From Rossellomorea aquimaris (GTDB taxonomy: Bacteria > Bacillota > Bacilli > Bacillales > Bacillaceae_B): a DNA stretch of 64,000 nucleotides. The notes under the pieces were generated by a model, which saw nothing but the letters and a program-made list of their open reading frames with translations, was not told the origin of the DNA and searched no databases. Position numbers and translations under genes: made by a program. Of the stretch, positions 56,465-64,000 are shown piece after piece (positions within the stretch are counted from its first letter, which is position 1; each line of letters opens with the position of its first letter). The DNA lies in the NCBI RefSeq assembly GCF_035590735.1, contig NZ_CP141595.1, forward strand, positions 2,761,001 to 2,825,000. The letters are read 5' to 3'.

Positions 56465-57703
56465 CTAATTTTCGAACGTTTTCTTATTCGGGCTGATAGG
56501 AGTCTCAATGGGTCCGTTGAACATGAATCCATTCCAGCTTTCCTGTTTAATGTTTTCGAATTGAACTCTTTCGTAACCGGAGCTTTTGCTTGTCAGTAAT
56601 ATACCTTCAATCATTTCCATGGCTGTTTCATTGTCTAATGTTTCTATGTCCAGTTCATTTAAGAAATTGATGGTTAGATCTCCATCTGTTTCTGTCACAC
56701 TGATATTGATGTTTTTAGGGATCACACTTTGGAAAAGGCTCGTTTCTGAGCTTTTCATTGCCTGGATGGACTCTTTGACATTTCCTCTATTTATATTATC
56801 CGGTACGAGGAAGCGTTCCCTTCCATTTGGCGAGTATAGGTAATAGGCCGTATGAACATTTTCATTAAGATCGATTTTCGAGAATTCTCCGGTGGAGCTG
56901 AATTCCGGAACTGATCCGTCTTGTTCTTGAAGAACCACTTCATTTAACCCCTTATGTTGAAATGAGTATAATAGAGAATGGTAAAAAGCGTATTCCACTG
57001 CACTAGCGCCACTATATGAATGCTCAGGATCCAAAGTGAAAATGACTTTGTTTTCCCCCAAGGTAAACTCTCCTTTTAACGGGAGAAAGTCTTCCATCCC
57101 CCACTCACCTTCAGGTAACTCACCTGCAATTTCTTCATGACGGGTCATCCAGCCCTCTTGCCCGTCTGCCTGGCGATCGACTATTGAAATAGGAACAGGT
57201 ACCGCTTCCGGTGAAATTAGTCCATAAGAATAGTAGTCCTGCCCTTCTAAGTCTTCTTTATATAAAGATAATCTTTCTGCCGTAGTTGGTTGAAGGTCTT
57301 TTTCGGTCCCAGCCATACTAAGCTCGCTATTATCCTTGTCTGCTGTAATTCGATCTTTATCGGTGTCATGTGTCATTTCTGATTTATCATCTGATTTGGC
57401 CAAGGAATCTTGTGCTGAATTCGTTGCTGAATCCCCACCTGATGATTCTGTTGATTTCATTTCTGATTTTTCCATACTATTTTCATTGAATTGATTTAAT
57501 ACGGTTGGAGCAAGCATGACCATGATGAAAATGGCTGCCAGCGCTGCGACTGTTGGAATAAAACGGTTAAAAGCAAAAAACGTCTTTTTGTTCTTACTTT
57601 CCATTTTTGCATATATTGATTGAGGAGTTCGATCATCTTTGATTTGAGGAAGCTTTTTGACGAGGTCCTCTATATCACGATCTTTCCATTCTGACTGCTT
57701 CAA
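56465..57703 (-). CDS. rsiX: Anti-sigma factor RsiX
   Basis: A 412-residue single-pass membrane protein: a cytoplasmic N-terminus with conserved DIEDLVKKLPQIKD, a helix at about residues 47-65, a Ser/Asp/Lys-rich low-complexity linker, and an extracytoplasmic domain with GerMN-like repeats. It is longer than B. subtilis RsiX (about 368), mainly in the linker. Start TTG 57703 follows AAGGAGG by nine bases and overlaps sigX by 29 bases. Confidence 0.88.
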   Translation of the reverse strand: MKQSEWKDRDIEDLVKKLPQIKDDRTPQSIYAKMESKNKKTFFAFNRFIPTVAALAAIFIMVMLAPTVLNQFNENSMEKSEMKSTESSGGDSATNSAQDSLAKSDDKSEMTHDTDKDRITADKDNSELSMAGTEKDLQPTTAERLSLYKEDLEGQDYYSYGLISPEAVPVPISIVDRQADGQEGWMTRHEEIAGELPEGEWGMEDFLPLKGEFTLGENKVIFTLDPEHSYSGASAVEYAFYHSLLYSFQHKGLNEVVLQEQDGSVPEFSSTGEFSKIDLNENVHTAYYLYSPNGRERFLVPDNINRGNVKESIQAMKSSETSLFQSVIPKNINISVTETDGDLTINFLNELDIETLDNETAMEMIEGILLTSKSSGYERVQFENIKQESWNGFMFNGPIETPISPNKKTFEN

Positions 57704-58229
57704 TGTCTCTTTCCTCCTTTGGTAGCCGTTGATTCATTTCAATTCTTAACCACTTTATGGCTCTATGCTGGGTCGTTTTCACTTTACTTTCAGACCAGCC
57801 CAGGACTTCAGATGTTTCAACAATTGAAAGCTCTTGTAAGTAACGCATAATAATGACCATTCGATAATCCGTCGAACAGCTTTTCAAACATTCGTACAAC
57901 ACCTGAACTTCTTCCTTCGCAACAGTAATTTCTTCCGGGAGTGCTCCATCGTCTGTCACATCATTCCGGCTCCAATCGAATTTATCCAATATCCGATTCT
58001 TCCAGTTCTTTTGTTTTCTAAAATGATCTATGGCTACATTTTTTGCAATCGAAAAAAGCCATGTTCTTTCAGAGCTTTTACCCTCAAAACGATCATGCGA
58101 TTTAAGCACCCGAATATATACTTCCTGCACCAGATCTTCAGCCTGCTGCTTATTCTGTACCATGTATATCAGGAATTGAAAGACGTCCTGATGATAATCA
58201 GTGTATAATTTCTCAAAAACGGAGTCCAC
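57675..58229 (-). CDS. sigX: ECF sigma factor SigX
   Basis: A 184-residue sigma-70 ECF factor: region 2 with FQFLIYMVQNKQQAEDLVQEVYIRVL (shortened) and TWLFSIAKNVAIDHFRKQKNW, and region 4 with RYLQELSIVETSEVLGWSESKVKTTQHRAIKWLR (shortened). Start GTG 58229 follows GGGAGGG. In B. subtilis SigX controls cell-surface charge and wall modification genes; it forms the sigX-rsiX pair with the anti-sigma factor downstream. Confidence 0.95.
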   Translation of the reverse strand: MDSVFEKLYTDYHQDVFQFLIYMVQNKQQAEDLVQEVYIRVLKSHDRFEGKSSERTWLFSIAKNVAIDHFRKQKNWKNRILDKFDWSRNDVTDDGALPEEITVAKEEVQVLYECLKSCSTDYRMVIIMRYLQELSIVETSEVLGWSESKVKTTQHRAIKWLRIEMNQRLPKEERDIEAVRMERS

Positions 58230-58349
58230 TTGCTTCCCTCCCCGTCAATTTATTAGTCGTTTTTTCTGTAAAAAAGTTACACACTATCAATATAGTATTT
58301 ATCTGGTAAAAAGGAAAGACTTATATTTAATATAGGTTTTATCACAAAT

Positions 58350-58385
58350 AAAAAGTCAACAAGGTACTTCCCCCCCTGTTGACTT
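58350..58385 (-). terminator. Terminator after resE
   Basis: AAGTCAAC pairs with GTTGACTT around a long loop, followed by TTTTTA on the minus strand. It separates resDE from sigX. Confidence 0.75.
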
Positions 58386-58510
58386 CTCATATTTCCCATT
58401 ATTCTCATCATTTTTTCAACATCATTTTCTACTTGCAGAGAAAAAACAAAGAATGTTTCCCATGTAACAAGAAAAATCGTCAAGTTTCTAAGGATATCAT
58501 CGATTCTTGG

Positions 58511-60277
58511 CTAAATGGGAAGAAAGAAAGTGAAGGTTGTCCCTTGATCGACTTTACTTTGTACTTGGATATGACCTTTATGGGACTCAATGATGTTCTT
58601 TGCGATCGCGAGCCCCAGTCCAGTACCGGACTTCCCTCTTGTTCTGGCTTTATCCGCTTTATAGAAGCGCTCGAATACAAAAGGAAGATCTTCTTCAGGA
58701 ATCCCGGAACCCGTGTCTTTTACGTGGAATAAATAACCACCCTTGCTTTCCGTGAGGGAAACGGTTACTTCTCCATCTGTAGGAGTATGTCTTAAAGCAT
58801 TATCAATGAGATTGGTTAATACTTGTTCAATCCGGTCCGGATCCATGTGAATTTCATTTTTGATTCCTACGTCACTTTCAAAATAAACGGATACCTTTTT
58901 TTCTTTGGCCAGTCCAATAAATTTATTCGTCACTCTTTCGGTGAAAGGCATGACTCCAATGACGTCTTTATTTAGTGTGATATGCCCCGCTTCCATACGG
59001 GCCAAATCCAGAAGGTCATTGACCAGACGCCCCATCCGCAATGACTCATCATAAATAATTCGGGCTATCTCTTTCTTTTCTTCTTCTGTTTCCGCAATAT
59101 CATCAACGATCGCTTCACTATACCCTTGAAGCATAGAGATTGGCGTACGGAGTTCATGAGAGACATTGGCGATAAAGTCTTTCCGAAGCTTATCCAATCT
59201 TCTCTCTTCTGTCATATCGCGCACGACCGCCACGGCTCCCCTGATGTTGTTGTTATTGTAGAGAGGACTGATAATCACCACATACGAACGCCCCTGCAGA
59301 CTCAACTCACCCGTCTGCTCCATTTCTGTAACGACCACACTCTGCAATAATTCTTTTACAGTAGTTGGGATGGCTTCCTCACTGTTTTCACTTTGCTCAT
59401 AATACCAATGCTGAAGGAAGCGATCGGCAGGTGGATTAGTGATCAAGATCGTGCCGTCTCTATTAAAGGTGATAACTCCATCGGCCATACTGCTCAAAAT
59501 AGAGGAGAGCTGCTCCTTCTCCTGGCTCAATGCGTTAATGTGAAACTTAAGCTGCCTGCCCATTTGGTTAAATCCTGTTGCGAGTTCACCGATTTCATCC
59601 TTCGTCAAAATCGGAACCTTTGTATCAAACTTACCCTTTGCTACCTCAAAGGCTGCTTCCCTCATTTTCCTTAGTGGTGCAGTGATACGTGTGGAAAGGA
59701 AGAAAGCAAAGATGGTCGTTAGAATAATGGCAATCCCGGCAGCAAGCAAGATCAGTTTCGTTGTTTGACGTGTTGTATCTTTAATAACACCAAGAGACTG
59801 ATAGAGATATACCGCTCCATCTTCTTCATCAATATGAAGAGGAGTCCCTACAATGATGATATTTTCATATCGGTTAGACGACATTTCCGAAGATAATTCA
59901 ATCTCTTTCTTGATGGTGATTTCCTTTGTTTTCACCGATTGAAGTTGTTTATCATCAGTAATATACTCATGAATATTCTTTTGAAATGCTGTAGAATCCT
60001 GGGAATAAAGTGATTCATTTTGGTCTAATGAAATAATGATATTTACTGGATCATCGATAATTTCTTTCCCAAGTTCCATCCCCAGCTCCAGGTCTTTATG
60101 ATTCTCAATGACTCTCGCCACTTTTTCAGCCGTTTGGGTTAATTCTTTTTCGACCACATCGACATGATAGTTTTGAAAGAATTCCAGTAAAAGAATCGTA
60201 AGGATAAATAACACAAAGGAAACCAAGAGGAGAATCGTTAGCCACAGCTTCCCTACAACACTACGCCATAGCCTCAT
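58511..60277 (-). CDS. resE: Sensor histidine kinase ResE
   Basis: A 588-residue kinase: helix at 10-30, extracytoplasmic sensor to about residue 170, second helix 172-194, HAMP, PAS-like domain (about 260-355), HisKA with phospho-accepting His374 ([10 protein letters not shown]), and HATPase with [10 protein letters not shown] and [22 protein letters not shown]. It controls ResD in response to oxygen limitation and NO. Start overlaps the resD stop (ATGA). Confidence 0.96.
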   Translation of the reverse strand: MRLWRSVVGKLWLTILLLVSFVLFILTILLLEFFQNYHVDVVEKELTQTAEKVARVIENHKDLELGMELGKEIIDDPVNIIISLDQNESLYSQDSTAFQKNIHEYITDDKQLQSVKTKEITIKKEIELSSEMSSNRYENIIIVGTPLHIDEEDGAVYLYQSLGVIKDTTRQTTKLILLAAGIAIILTTIFAFFLSTRITAPLRKMREAAFEVAKGKFDTKVPILTKDEIGELATGFNQMGRQLKFHINALSQEKEQLSSILSSMADGVITFNRDGTILITNPPADRFLQHWYYEQSENSEEAIPTTVKELLQSVVVTEMEQTGELSLQGRSYVVIISPLYNNNNIRGAVAVVRDMTEERRLDKLRKDFIANVSHELRTPISMLQGYSEAIVDDIAETEEEKKEIARIIYDESLRMGRLVNDLLDLARMEAGHITLNKDVIGVMPFTERVTNKFIGLAKEKKVSVYFESDVGIKNEIHMDPDRIEQVLTNLIDNALRHTPTDGEVTVSLTESKGGYLFHVKDTGSGIPEEDLPFVFERFYKADKARTRGKSGTGLGLAIAKNIIESHKGHIQVQSKVDQGTTFTFFLPI

Positions 60278-60990
60278 TCATTTGTTACCTCGAACTTGTA
60301 GCCTACTCCCCATACGGTAACAATCATCTTTGCAGCCATCTCGGATACTTTATTCAGTTTTTCCCTTAATCGTTTCACATGGGTATCGACCGTACGCAGG
60401 TCCCCGAAGAATTCATAATGCCACACTTCCTTAAGCAGGTGCTCACGGTCAAATACTTTGTCAGGAGCTTTTGCAAGGAAATATAGGAGCTCGTATTCTT
60501 TTGGTGTTAAGTTCACATCTTTACCGTCAGCGGTTACCCGATGGGCATCATTATCGATCGTAAGATGAGGATAGACAATCAGGTCCTTCGCCTTGGCATC
60601 TGTTTGAATAAAGCTTGTCTTTGAAGAGCGTCTTAATAACGCTTTCACTCTCAGTACCACTTCGCGAGGGGAAAAAGGTTTCACTATGTAATCATCGGTC
60701 CCCACTTCGAACCCTTGCACTCTGTTCACTTCTTCTCCTTTAGCAGTAAGCATGATCACAGGCGTCGCTTTCTTTTCACGAAGATGCTTACATACTTCGA
60801 TCCCGTCCATTCCAGGCATCATGATATCCAGTAAGATACAGTCGTAATTATTCTCCAGAGCGAGCGCTAATGCTTCCTCTCCATTTTCGGCTTCATCAAT
60901 TTCATAGTTTTCTCTTTCAAGATACATTTTTAACAGTCTGCGAATCCGGTCTTCATCATCTACAACTAAAATTCGAATATTTTCCTCCAT
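60274..60990 (-). CDS. resD: Response regulator ResD
   Basis: A 238-residue OmpR/PhoB-type regulator: receiver domain with DDED acidic pocket (11-14), phospho-acceptor Asp55 (LLDIMMPG) and Lys near 104, and a winged-helix domain with [22 protein letters not shown] (shortened). It activates respiration and anaerobic genes including res and, in B. subtilis, the qcr-related ctaA and hmp genes. First gene of resDE. Confidence 0.97.
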   Translation of the reverse strand: MEENIRILVVDDEDRIRRLLKMYLERENYEIDEAENGEEALALALENNYDCILLDIMMPGMDGIEVCKHLREKKATPVIMLTAKGEEVNRVQGFEVGTDDYIVKPFSPREVVLRVKALLRRSSKTSFIQTDAKAKDLIVYPHLTIDNDAHRVTADGKDVNLTPKEYELLYFLAKAPDKVFDREHLLKEVWHYEFFGDLRTVDTHVKRLREKLNKVSEMAAKMIVTVWGVGYKFEVTNE

Positions 60991-61042
60991 GGGTACATCC
61001 CCCTTTTGTATAATTACACCATATTATCCTATATTTTATATG

Positions 61043-61092
61043 AAAAAAGAAGCTGACTCAAAGAGAATATCACTCTCGTTATAGCCAGCTCC
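61043..61092 (-). terminator. Terminator between resC and resD
   Basis: GAGCTGGCTAT opposite AGTCAGCTTC with an internal GAGAGTG/ stem; followed by TTTTTTC on the minus strand. It suggests resABC can be transcribed apart from resDE. Confidence 0.7.
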
Positions 61093-61107
61093 TTCCCCGT
61101 TCGTTAT

Positions 61108-62298
61108 TTAAGCGTATGAATGCAGTCCTGCGATAATGAGGTTTACAGCCACCAGGTTGAATAGAATAATGGCGACCCCGATGACGGCTAACCATGCGGA
61201 CTTCTCACCGTGCCATCCTTTAGAGAGGCGTAGATGCAGAAATGCCGCATAGAATAAGAATGTAATTAATGCCCATACTTCTTTGGGATCCCATCCCCAG
61301 AATCGAGTCCAGGCAATTTGAGCCCAGATCATGGCGAAGATGAGCCCTCCCAGTGTAAAGACCGGAAATCCGATTAATACTGAGCGGTAACCGATTTCGT
61401 CCATCAGGTCCAGATTCACATTTTTCACGAGTGGCTGTAATTTCTCCGCTATTCGCTTTCTGAAGATTAAGCGTATTAGAAGATAAATTCCAGTTCCAAT
61501 CAGAAACGACCAAATCACGGTATTAAGTTTCTTGGCATTAATAAGGGCTGGCATTTCCACCAGGGGCTCCATTACCTTGTCAGTTAATAGCTGACCTTCA
61601 TTCGGTCCGACAAGGGCTGGGAGTGTATATTCAGAAATCGCTTCGGCCCCCTCTTGATCGACATACTGAAAATCCGCTTGATAATTCCCAAGGGTAAAAG
61701 CAGTTGATGCAACTACAAATCCTAATACGACAACTAAAGAATACATGACGGTTTCAAGCCAAAACGATTGCTTGCTTCCTTTTGTATGTTTCACTGATTT
61801 CAATAAGTAGATCAACCCTGCCACAAAACTGATGGATAAGATCGCTTCACCTGCTGAAACAGTTGTGACGTGGATTTTCAGCCAATCACTTTGAAGAGCA
61901 GGGATCAAAGGACTGATGTCTTTAGGAAACATACTGGCATAGGCGATCACCAACAGTGCAAATGGTAATGCAACGACACCGAGTATCGTTGTTTTATACA
62001 TAAAGTATAGAATGATAAAGGCCCCGACAAGCATCATTCCGAAAAAGGTCGTAAATTCAAATAAATTACTTACAGGAGCGTGTCCTGCTGCCCCCCATCT
62101 TAAAAAGAAGTAGCCTAATTGAGCGGCAAATCCGATAAGGGTTAAAACAATTCCGATTAATCCCCACTTTTGCTGATTCGTTTCAGTTGTATTTTTTTGG
62201 CGGATGCTCCCACCAAAAAACAACGTAGCAATCAAATACATAATGAAGGATACATAGAGTAAATTACTACTCCACTCTGCCATTGTTATCGTTGACAT
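61108..62298 (-). CDS. resC: Cytochrome c biogenesis protein ResC (CcsA type)
   Basis: A 396-residue polytopic protein with about eight membrane spans. The heme-handling WWD-type motif is [11 protein letters not shown], and His residues ([17 protein letters not shown]) are candidate heme ligands. It forms the system II heme lyase with ResB, attaching heme to c-type cytochromes such as QcrC. ATG 62298 is used because AAGGAGG lies seven bases upstream; it overlaps resB. Confidence 0.93.
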   Translation of the reverse strand: MSTITMAEWSSNLLYVSFIMYLIATLFFGGSIRQKNTTETNQQKWGLIGIVLTLIGFAAQLGYFFLRWGAAGHAPVSNLFEFTTFFGMMLVGAFIILYFMYKTTILGVVALPFALLVIAYASMFPKDISPLIPALQSDWLKIHVTTVSAGEAILSISFVAGLIYLLKSVKHTKGSKQSFWLETVMYSLVVVLGFVVASTAFTLGNYQADFQYVDQEGAEAISEYTLPALVGPNEGQLLTDKVMEPLVEMPALINAKKLNTVIWSFLIGTGIYLLIRLIFRKRIAEKLQPLVKNVNLDLMDEIGYRSVLIGFPVFTLGGLIFAMIWAQIAWTRFWGWDPKEVWALITFLFYAAFLHLRLSKGWHGEKSAWLAVIGVAIILFNLVAVNLIIAGLHSYA

Positions 62299-63937
62299 CT
62301 TCATTCCTCCTTGCTTCGTCTTTTTGTTGTTGATCTTCAGGTTCCTGTATTCCGGTACCTTCCAAAACGAAGTTGATTTCATTTTTTAATCCATGCCAGT
62401 TTTTATTCGTATGACCGGCTACGATGACTCCATCTTCAGTGCGCCTGATCCAGATTCTTCGGTGGTGCCAATAAGCACCTTGTACAACACCTATCATAAA
62501 GATGGCTCCACCAACGGCAATGATCCAAAGAGTAAGATCCTTATGAACGGTTAAAGCAGATACATCTCTCGTCTCCACACCGGCAAATGACAATTTATAT
62601 TCATTGTCACCAAGCGGTTCCAGATTTTGCTGGATTCCTACAAAGCTCACTTCACCCTCGGGCTTTTCAGGCGAGAACAATTTGAAAAGGAATGCAGGAT
62701 TATTCGGTAAAGGAGACTTGGTTTGTGGCTCTCCTTCTTCATTAAATCCAGAGAAATCAGGATAATATCCCATCAATTCTACTTTATAACCTTCTTCAAA
62801 TGCGTAGGTATCTTGAGGATCAAATAGGTCGACGGTAAATTTCCCGAAGCTGTCCCCTGACTCTTTATTATCGAAAGTAAAGGACATTGATTTAAATTCG
62901 TCTAACTTGTAACTGGTTTGATATACAGCGAAATTCCCAAATTTAAGGGGGTGGTTCACTTTAATGGAATCCTCTTTTTCCACTACCCGGTCAGCCGTTT
63001 GTCCAGGAATGTTATCTCCGGATTCCTTATACAATACTACGTCAGACTGGAAATTCTTTGCAATGGTCCCATTCTTATCAATGGCTTCCCCAAATACTTC
63101 TTTGTCTGTATCTTTGTCGTATGTCTCTAACGTAAACCCTTTATTTTCTAAGTAATATTCTTGTTTCGTACCAGGAACGGCCCTTGTTTCACCTTCCCGT
63201 ATCCACACGGTTTCATCAATATACATTCCGGGAACGAATCGCAGCATGCCCCCGAAAAGGAAAATGATCAGACCGATATGATTGACATATGGACCCCATC
63301 TAGAGAAACGATTTTTCTCTGCAAGAATGTTTCCGTCTTCTTCCCGGATCTTATATTTTTTTTGGGATAATTTTTCCTTTATCTTACTTATAGAATCATT
63401 GGCCTCTACTACCATTTCTGTTTTCCCATAGATTCGTTGACGCTTCAGAAAACCGGCATGTCTGGAAACACGTTGGTTCTTGAGGGCTCGATAGAGGGGA
63501 ATCACCCGGTCCAGACTGCAGATTACGAGGGAAACTCCAATCGATGCGATTAACAGTAGATACCACCATGAACTATATAAATCATGGAACCCTAGCGTAT
63601 AATATAATTCTCCAAAAAAACCATATACATCTTCGTAGTACTCATTGGCTGGCTGTCCATTCGGAATATACTGTTCCTGAGGCAGGATCGTGCCGACTGC
63701 AGAGGCGATAAGTGTGATGACAATTAACCATACGCCAACCTTAACAGATGAAAAGAAATTCCAAATCTTGTCGACAATCGATTTGTTATACGTTTGGGAA
63801 CGTCTTGCACTACCCTCATAACGCATGTCATGAAGCTTTTCGTTCTTCGCTTCATCCGTTAAAGCCCGTCCACATGATTCGCATAAAACGGTACCATTCG
63901 GGTTTACATGACCGCATTCACATTTGATCTCTTTCAT
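62267..63937 (-). CDS. resB: Cytochrome c biogenesis protein ResB (Ccs1 type)
   Basis: A 556-residue membrane protein: zinc-ribbon-like N-terminus ([17 protein letters not shown]), spans near 68-90, 128-150, 225-245 and 470-490, and a large extracytoplasmic domain with beta structure between. It holds heme with ResC. It is slightly longer than B. subtilis ResB (542). The gene overlaps resC by 32 bases, in line with coupled expression. Confidence 0.95.
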   Translation of the reverse strand: MKEIKCECGHVNPNGTVLCESCGRALTDEAKNEKLHDMRYEGSARRSQTYNKSIVDKIWNFFSSVKVGVWLIVITLIASAVGTILPQEQYIPNGQPANEYYEDVYGFFGELYYTLGFHDLYSSWWYLLLIASIGVSLVICSLDRVIPLYRALKNQRVSRHAGFLKRQRIYGKTEMVVEANDSISKIKEKLSQKKYKIREEDGNILAEKNRFSRWGPYVNHIGLIIFLFGGMLRFVPGMYIDETVWIREGETRAVPGTKQEYYLENKGFTLETYDKDTDKEVFGEAIDKNGTIAKNFQSDVVLYKESGDNIPGQTADRVVEKEDSIKVNHPLKFGNFAVYQTSYKLDEFKSMSFTFDNKESGDSFGKFTVDLFDPQDTYAFEEGYKVELMGYYPDFSGFNEEGEPQTKSPLPNNPAFLFKLFSPEKPEGEVSFVGIQQNLEPLGDNEYKLSFAGVETRDVSALTVHKDLTLWIIAVGGAIFMIGVVQGAYWHHRRIWIRRTEDGVIVAGHTNKNWHGLKNEINFVLEGTGIQEPEDQQQKDEARRNEDVNDNNGRVE

Positions 63938-63971
63938 GTTAAAACTCCTTATATCAAGTTAAACTGCTGAG

Positions 63972-64000
63972 CTAAGGCTTGATGCTCTCTAAATCTTCAA
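63972..64000 (-). CDS. resA: ResA thiol-disulfide oxidoreductase, last residues only
   Basis: Reading the minus strand from 63998 gives EDLESIKP followed by a stop. This fits the C-terminal LIKP end of ResA, and resA precedes resB in B. subtilis. Only nine codons are visible, so the call rests mostly on position. Confidence 0.55.

Overview
The window is an ordinary chromosomal segment of an endospore-forming member of the Bacillaceae. Gene content and order follow the Bacillus subtilis ypjD-resA region almost step for step: mazG-like ypjD, ypjCBA, qcrABC, ypiFBA, the aro/tyr/his block, cheR, ndk, hepT-menG-hepS, mtrB-folE, hbs, spoIVA, yphFE, gpsA, der, yphBA, fni, ypfD, cmk, ypfBA, ypeB-sleB, prsW, ypdA, gudB, mecB, ypb genes, recQ, fer, ribU, sigX-rsiX and resEDCBA. 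Spore genes (spoIVA, sleB/ypeB, cotJABC, ypjB), moderate-to-low GC and frequent TTG/GTG starts with strong Shine-Dalgarno sequences fit this. The genus is not certain; it is a relative of B. subtilis, not B. subtilis itself. Nearly all genes lie on the minus strand; the plus-strand exceptions are ypjC, ypzI, a small coiled-coil gene, the asparaginase gene, cotJABC and fer.

Layout. 1-6.3 kb: nucleotide clean-up, membrane proteins and the menaquinol:cytochrome c reductase (qcrABC). 6.4-15.8 kb: ypiB, ypiA, a degenerate amidohydrolase-like protein, then the shikimate/aromatic block aroC-aroB-aroH-hisC-tyrA-aroA. The trp genes that sit between aroH and hisC in B. subtilis are absent here. 16-21.5 kb: cheR, ndk, the menaquinone side-chain and ring genes, the TRAP gene mtrB, folE and the HU gene. 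22-29.6 kb: spoIVA, gpsA, der and the YIEGIA membrane cluster. 29.9-36.9 kb: isoprenoid isomerase, S1-domain protein, phospholipid and CMP kinase genes, a c-di-GMP receptor and the germination pair sleB-ypeB. 37-45.7 kb: prsW, asparaginase, bacillithiol reductase, glutamate dehydrogenase, a ClpC adaptor and a CarH-like B12 photoreceptor regulator. 45.8-54.8 kb: spore coat cotJ operon, a glycosyltransferase/PAP2 pair, recQ-ypbB, ferredoxin and riboflavin transporter under an FMN riboswitch. 54.9-64 kb: an M23 endopeptidase, the sigX/rsiX module and the resABCDE respiration/cytochrome c maturation genes.

Functionally many genes meet around respiration: isoprenoid precursors (fni), heptaprenyl diphosphate (hepS/hepT) and menaquinone methylation (menG) supply the quinone used by QcrABC. 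ResABC mature its c-type heme subunit and ResDE control the respiratory genes.

The most unusual material is a structured repeat of about 120 nt (period 126-127 nt) at three intergenic loci (29.6, 42.0 and 56.0 kb), all in one orientation. Each locus has one or more full units followed by a half-unit. The arms change in a compensatory way between units, which points to a selected fold. Other points worth a second look are the CarH-type regulator with intact cobalamin motifs, the pseudo-amidohydrolase before ypiA, and a hairpin that buries the ribosome binding site of a small membrane protein gene.
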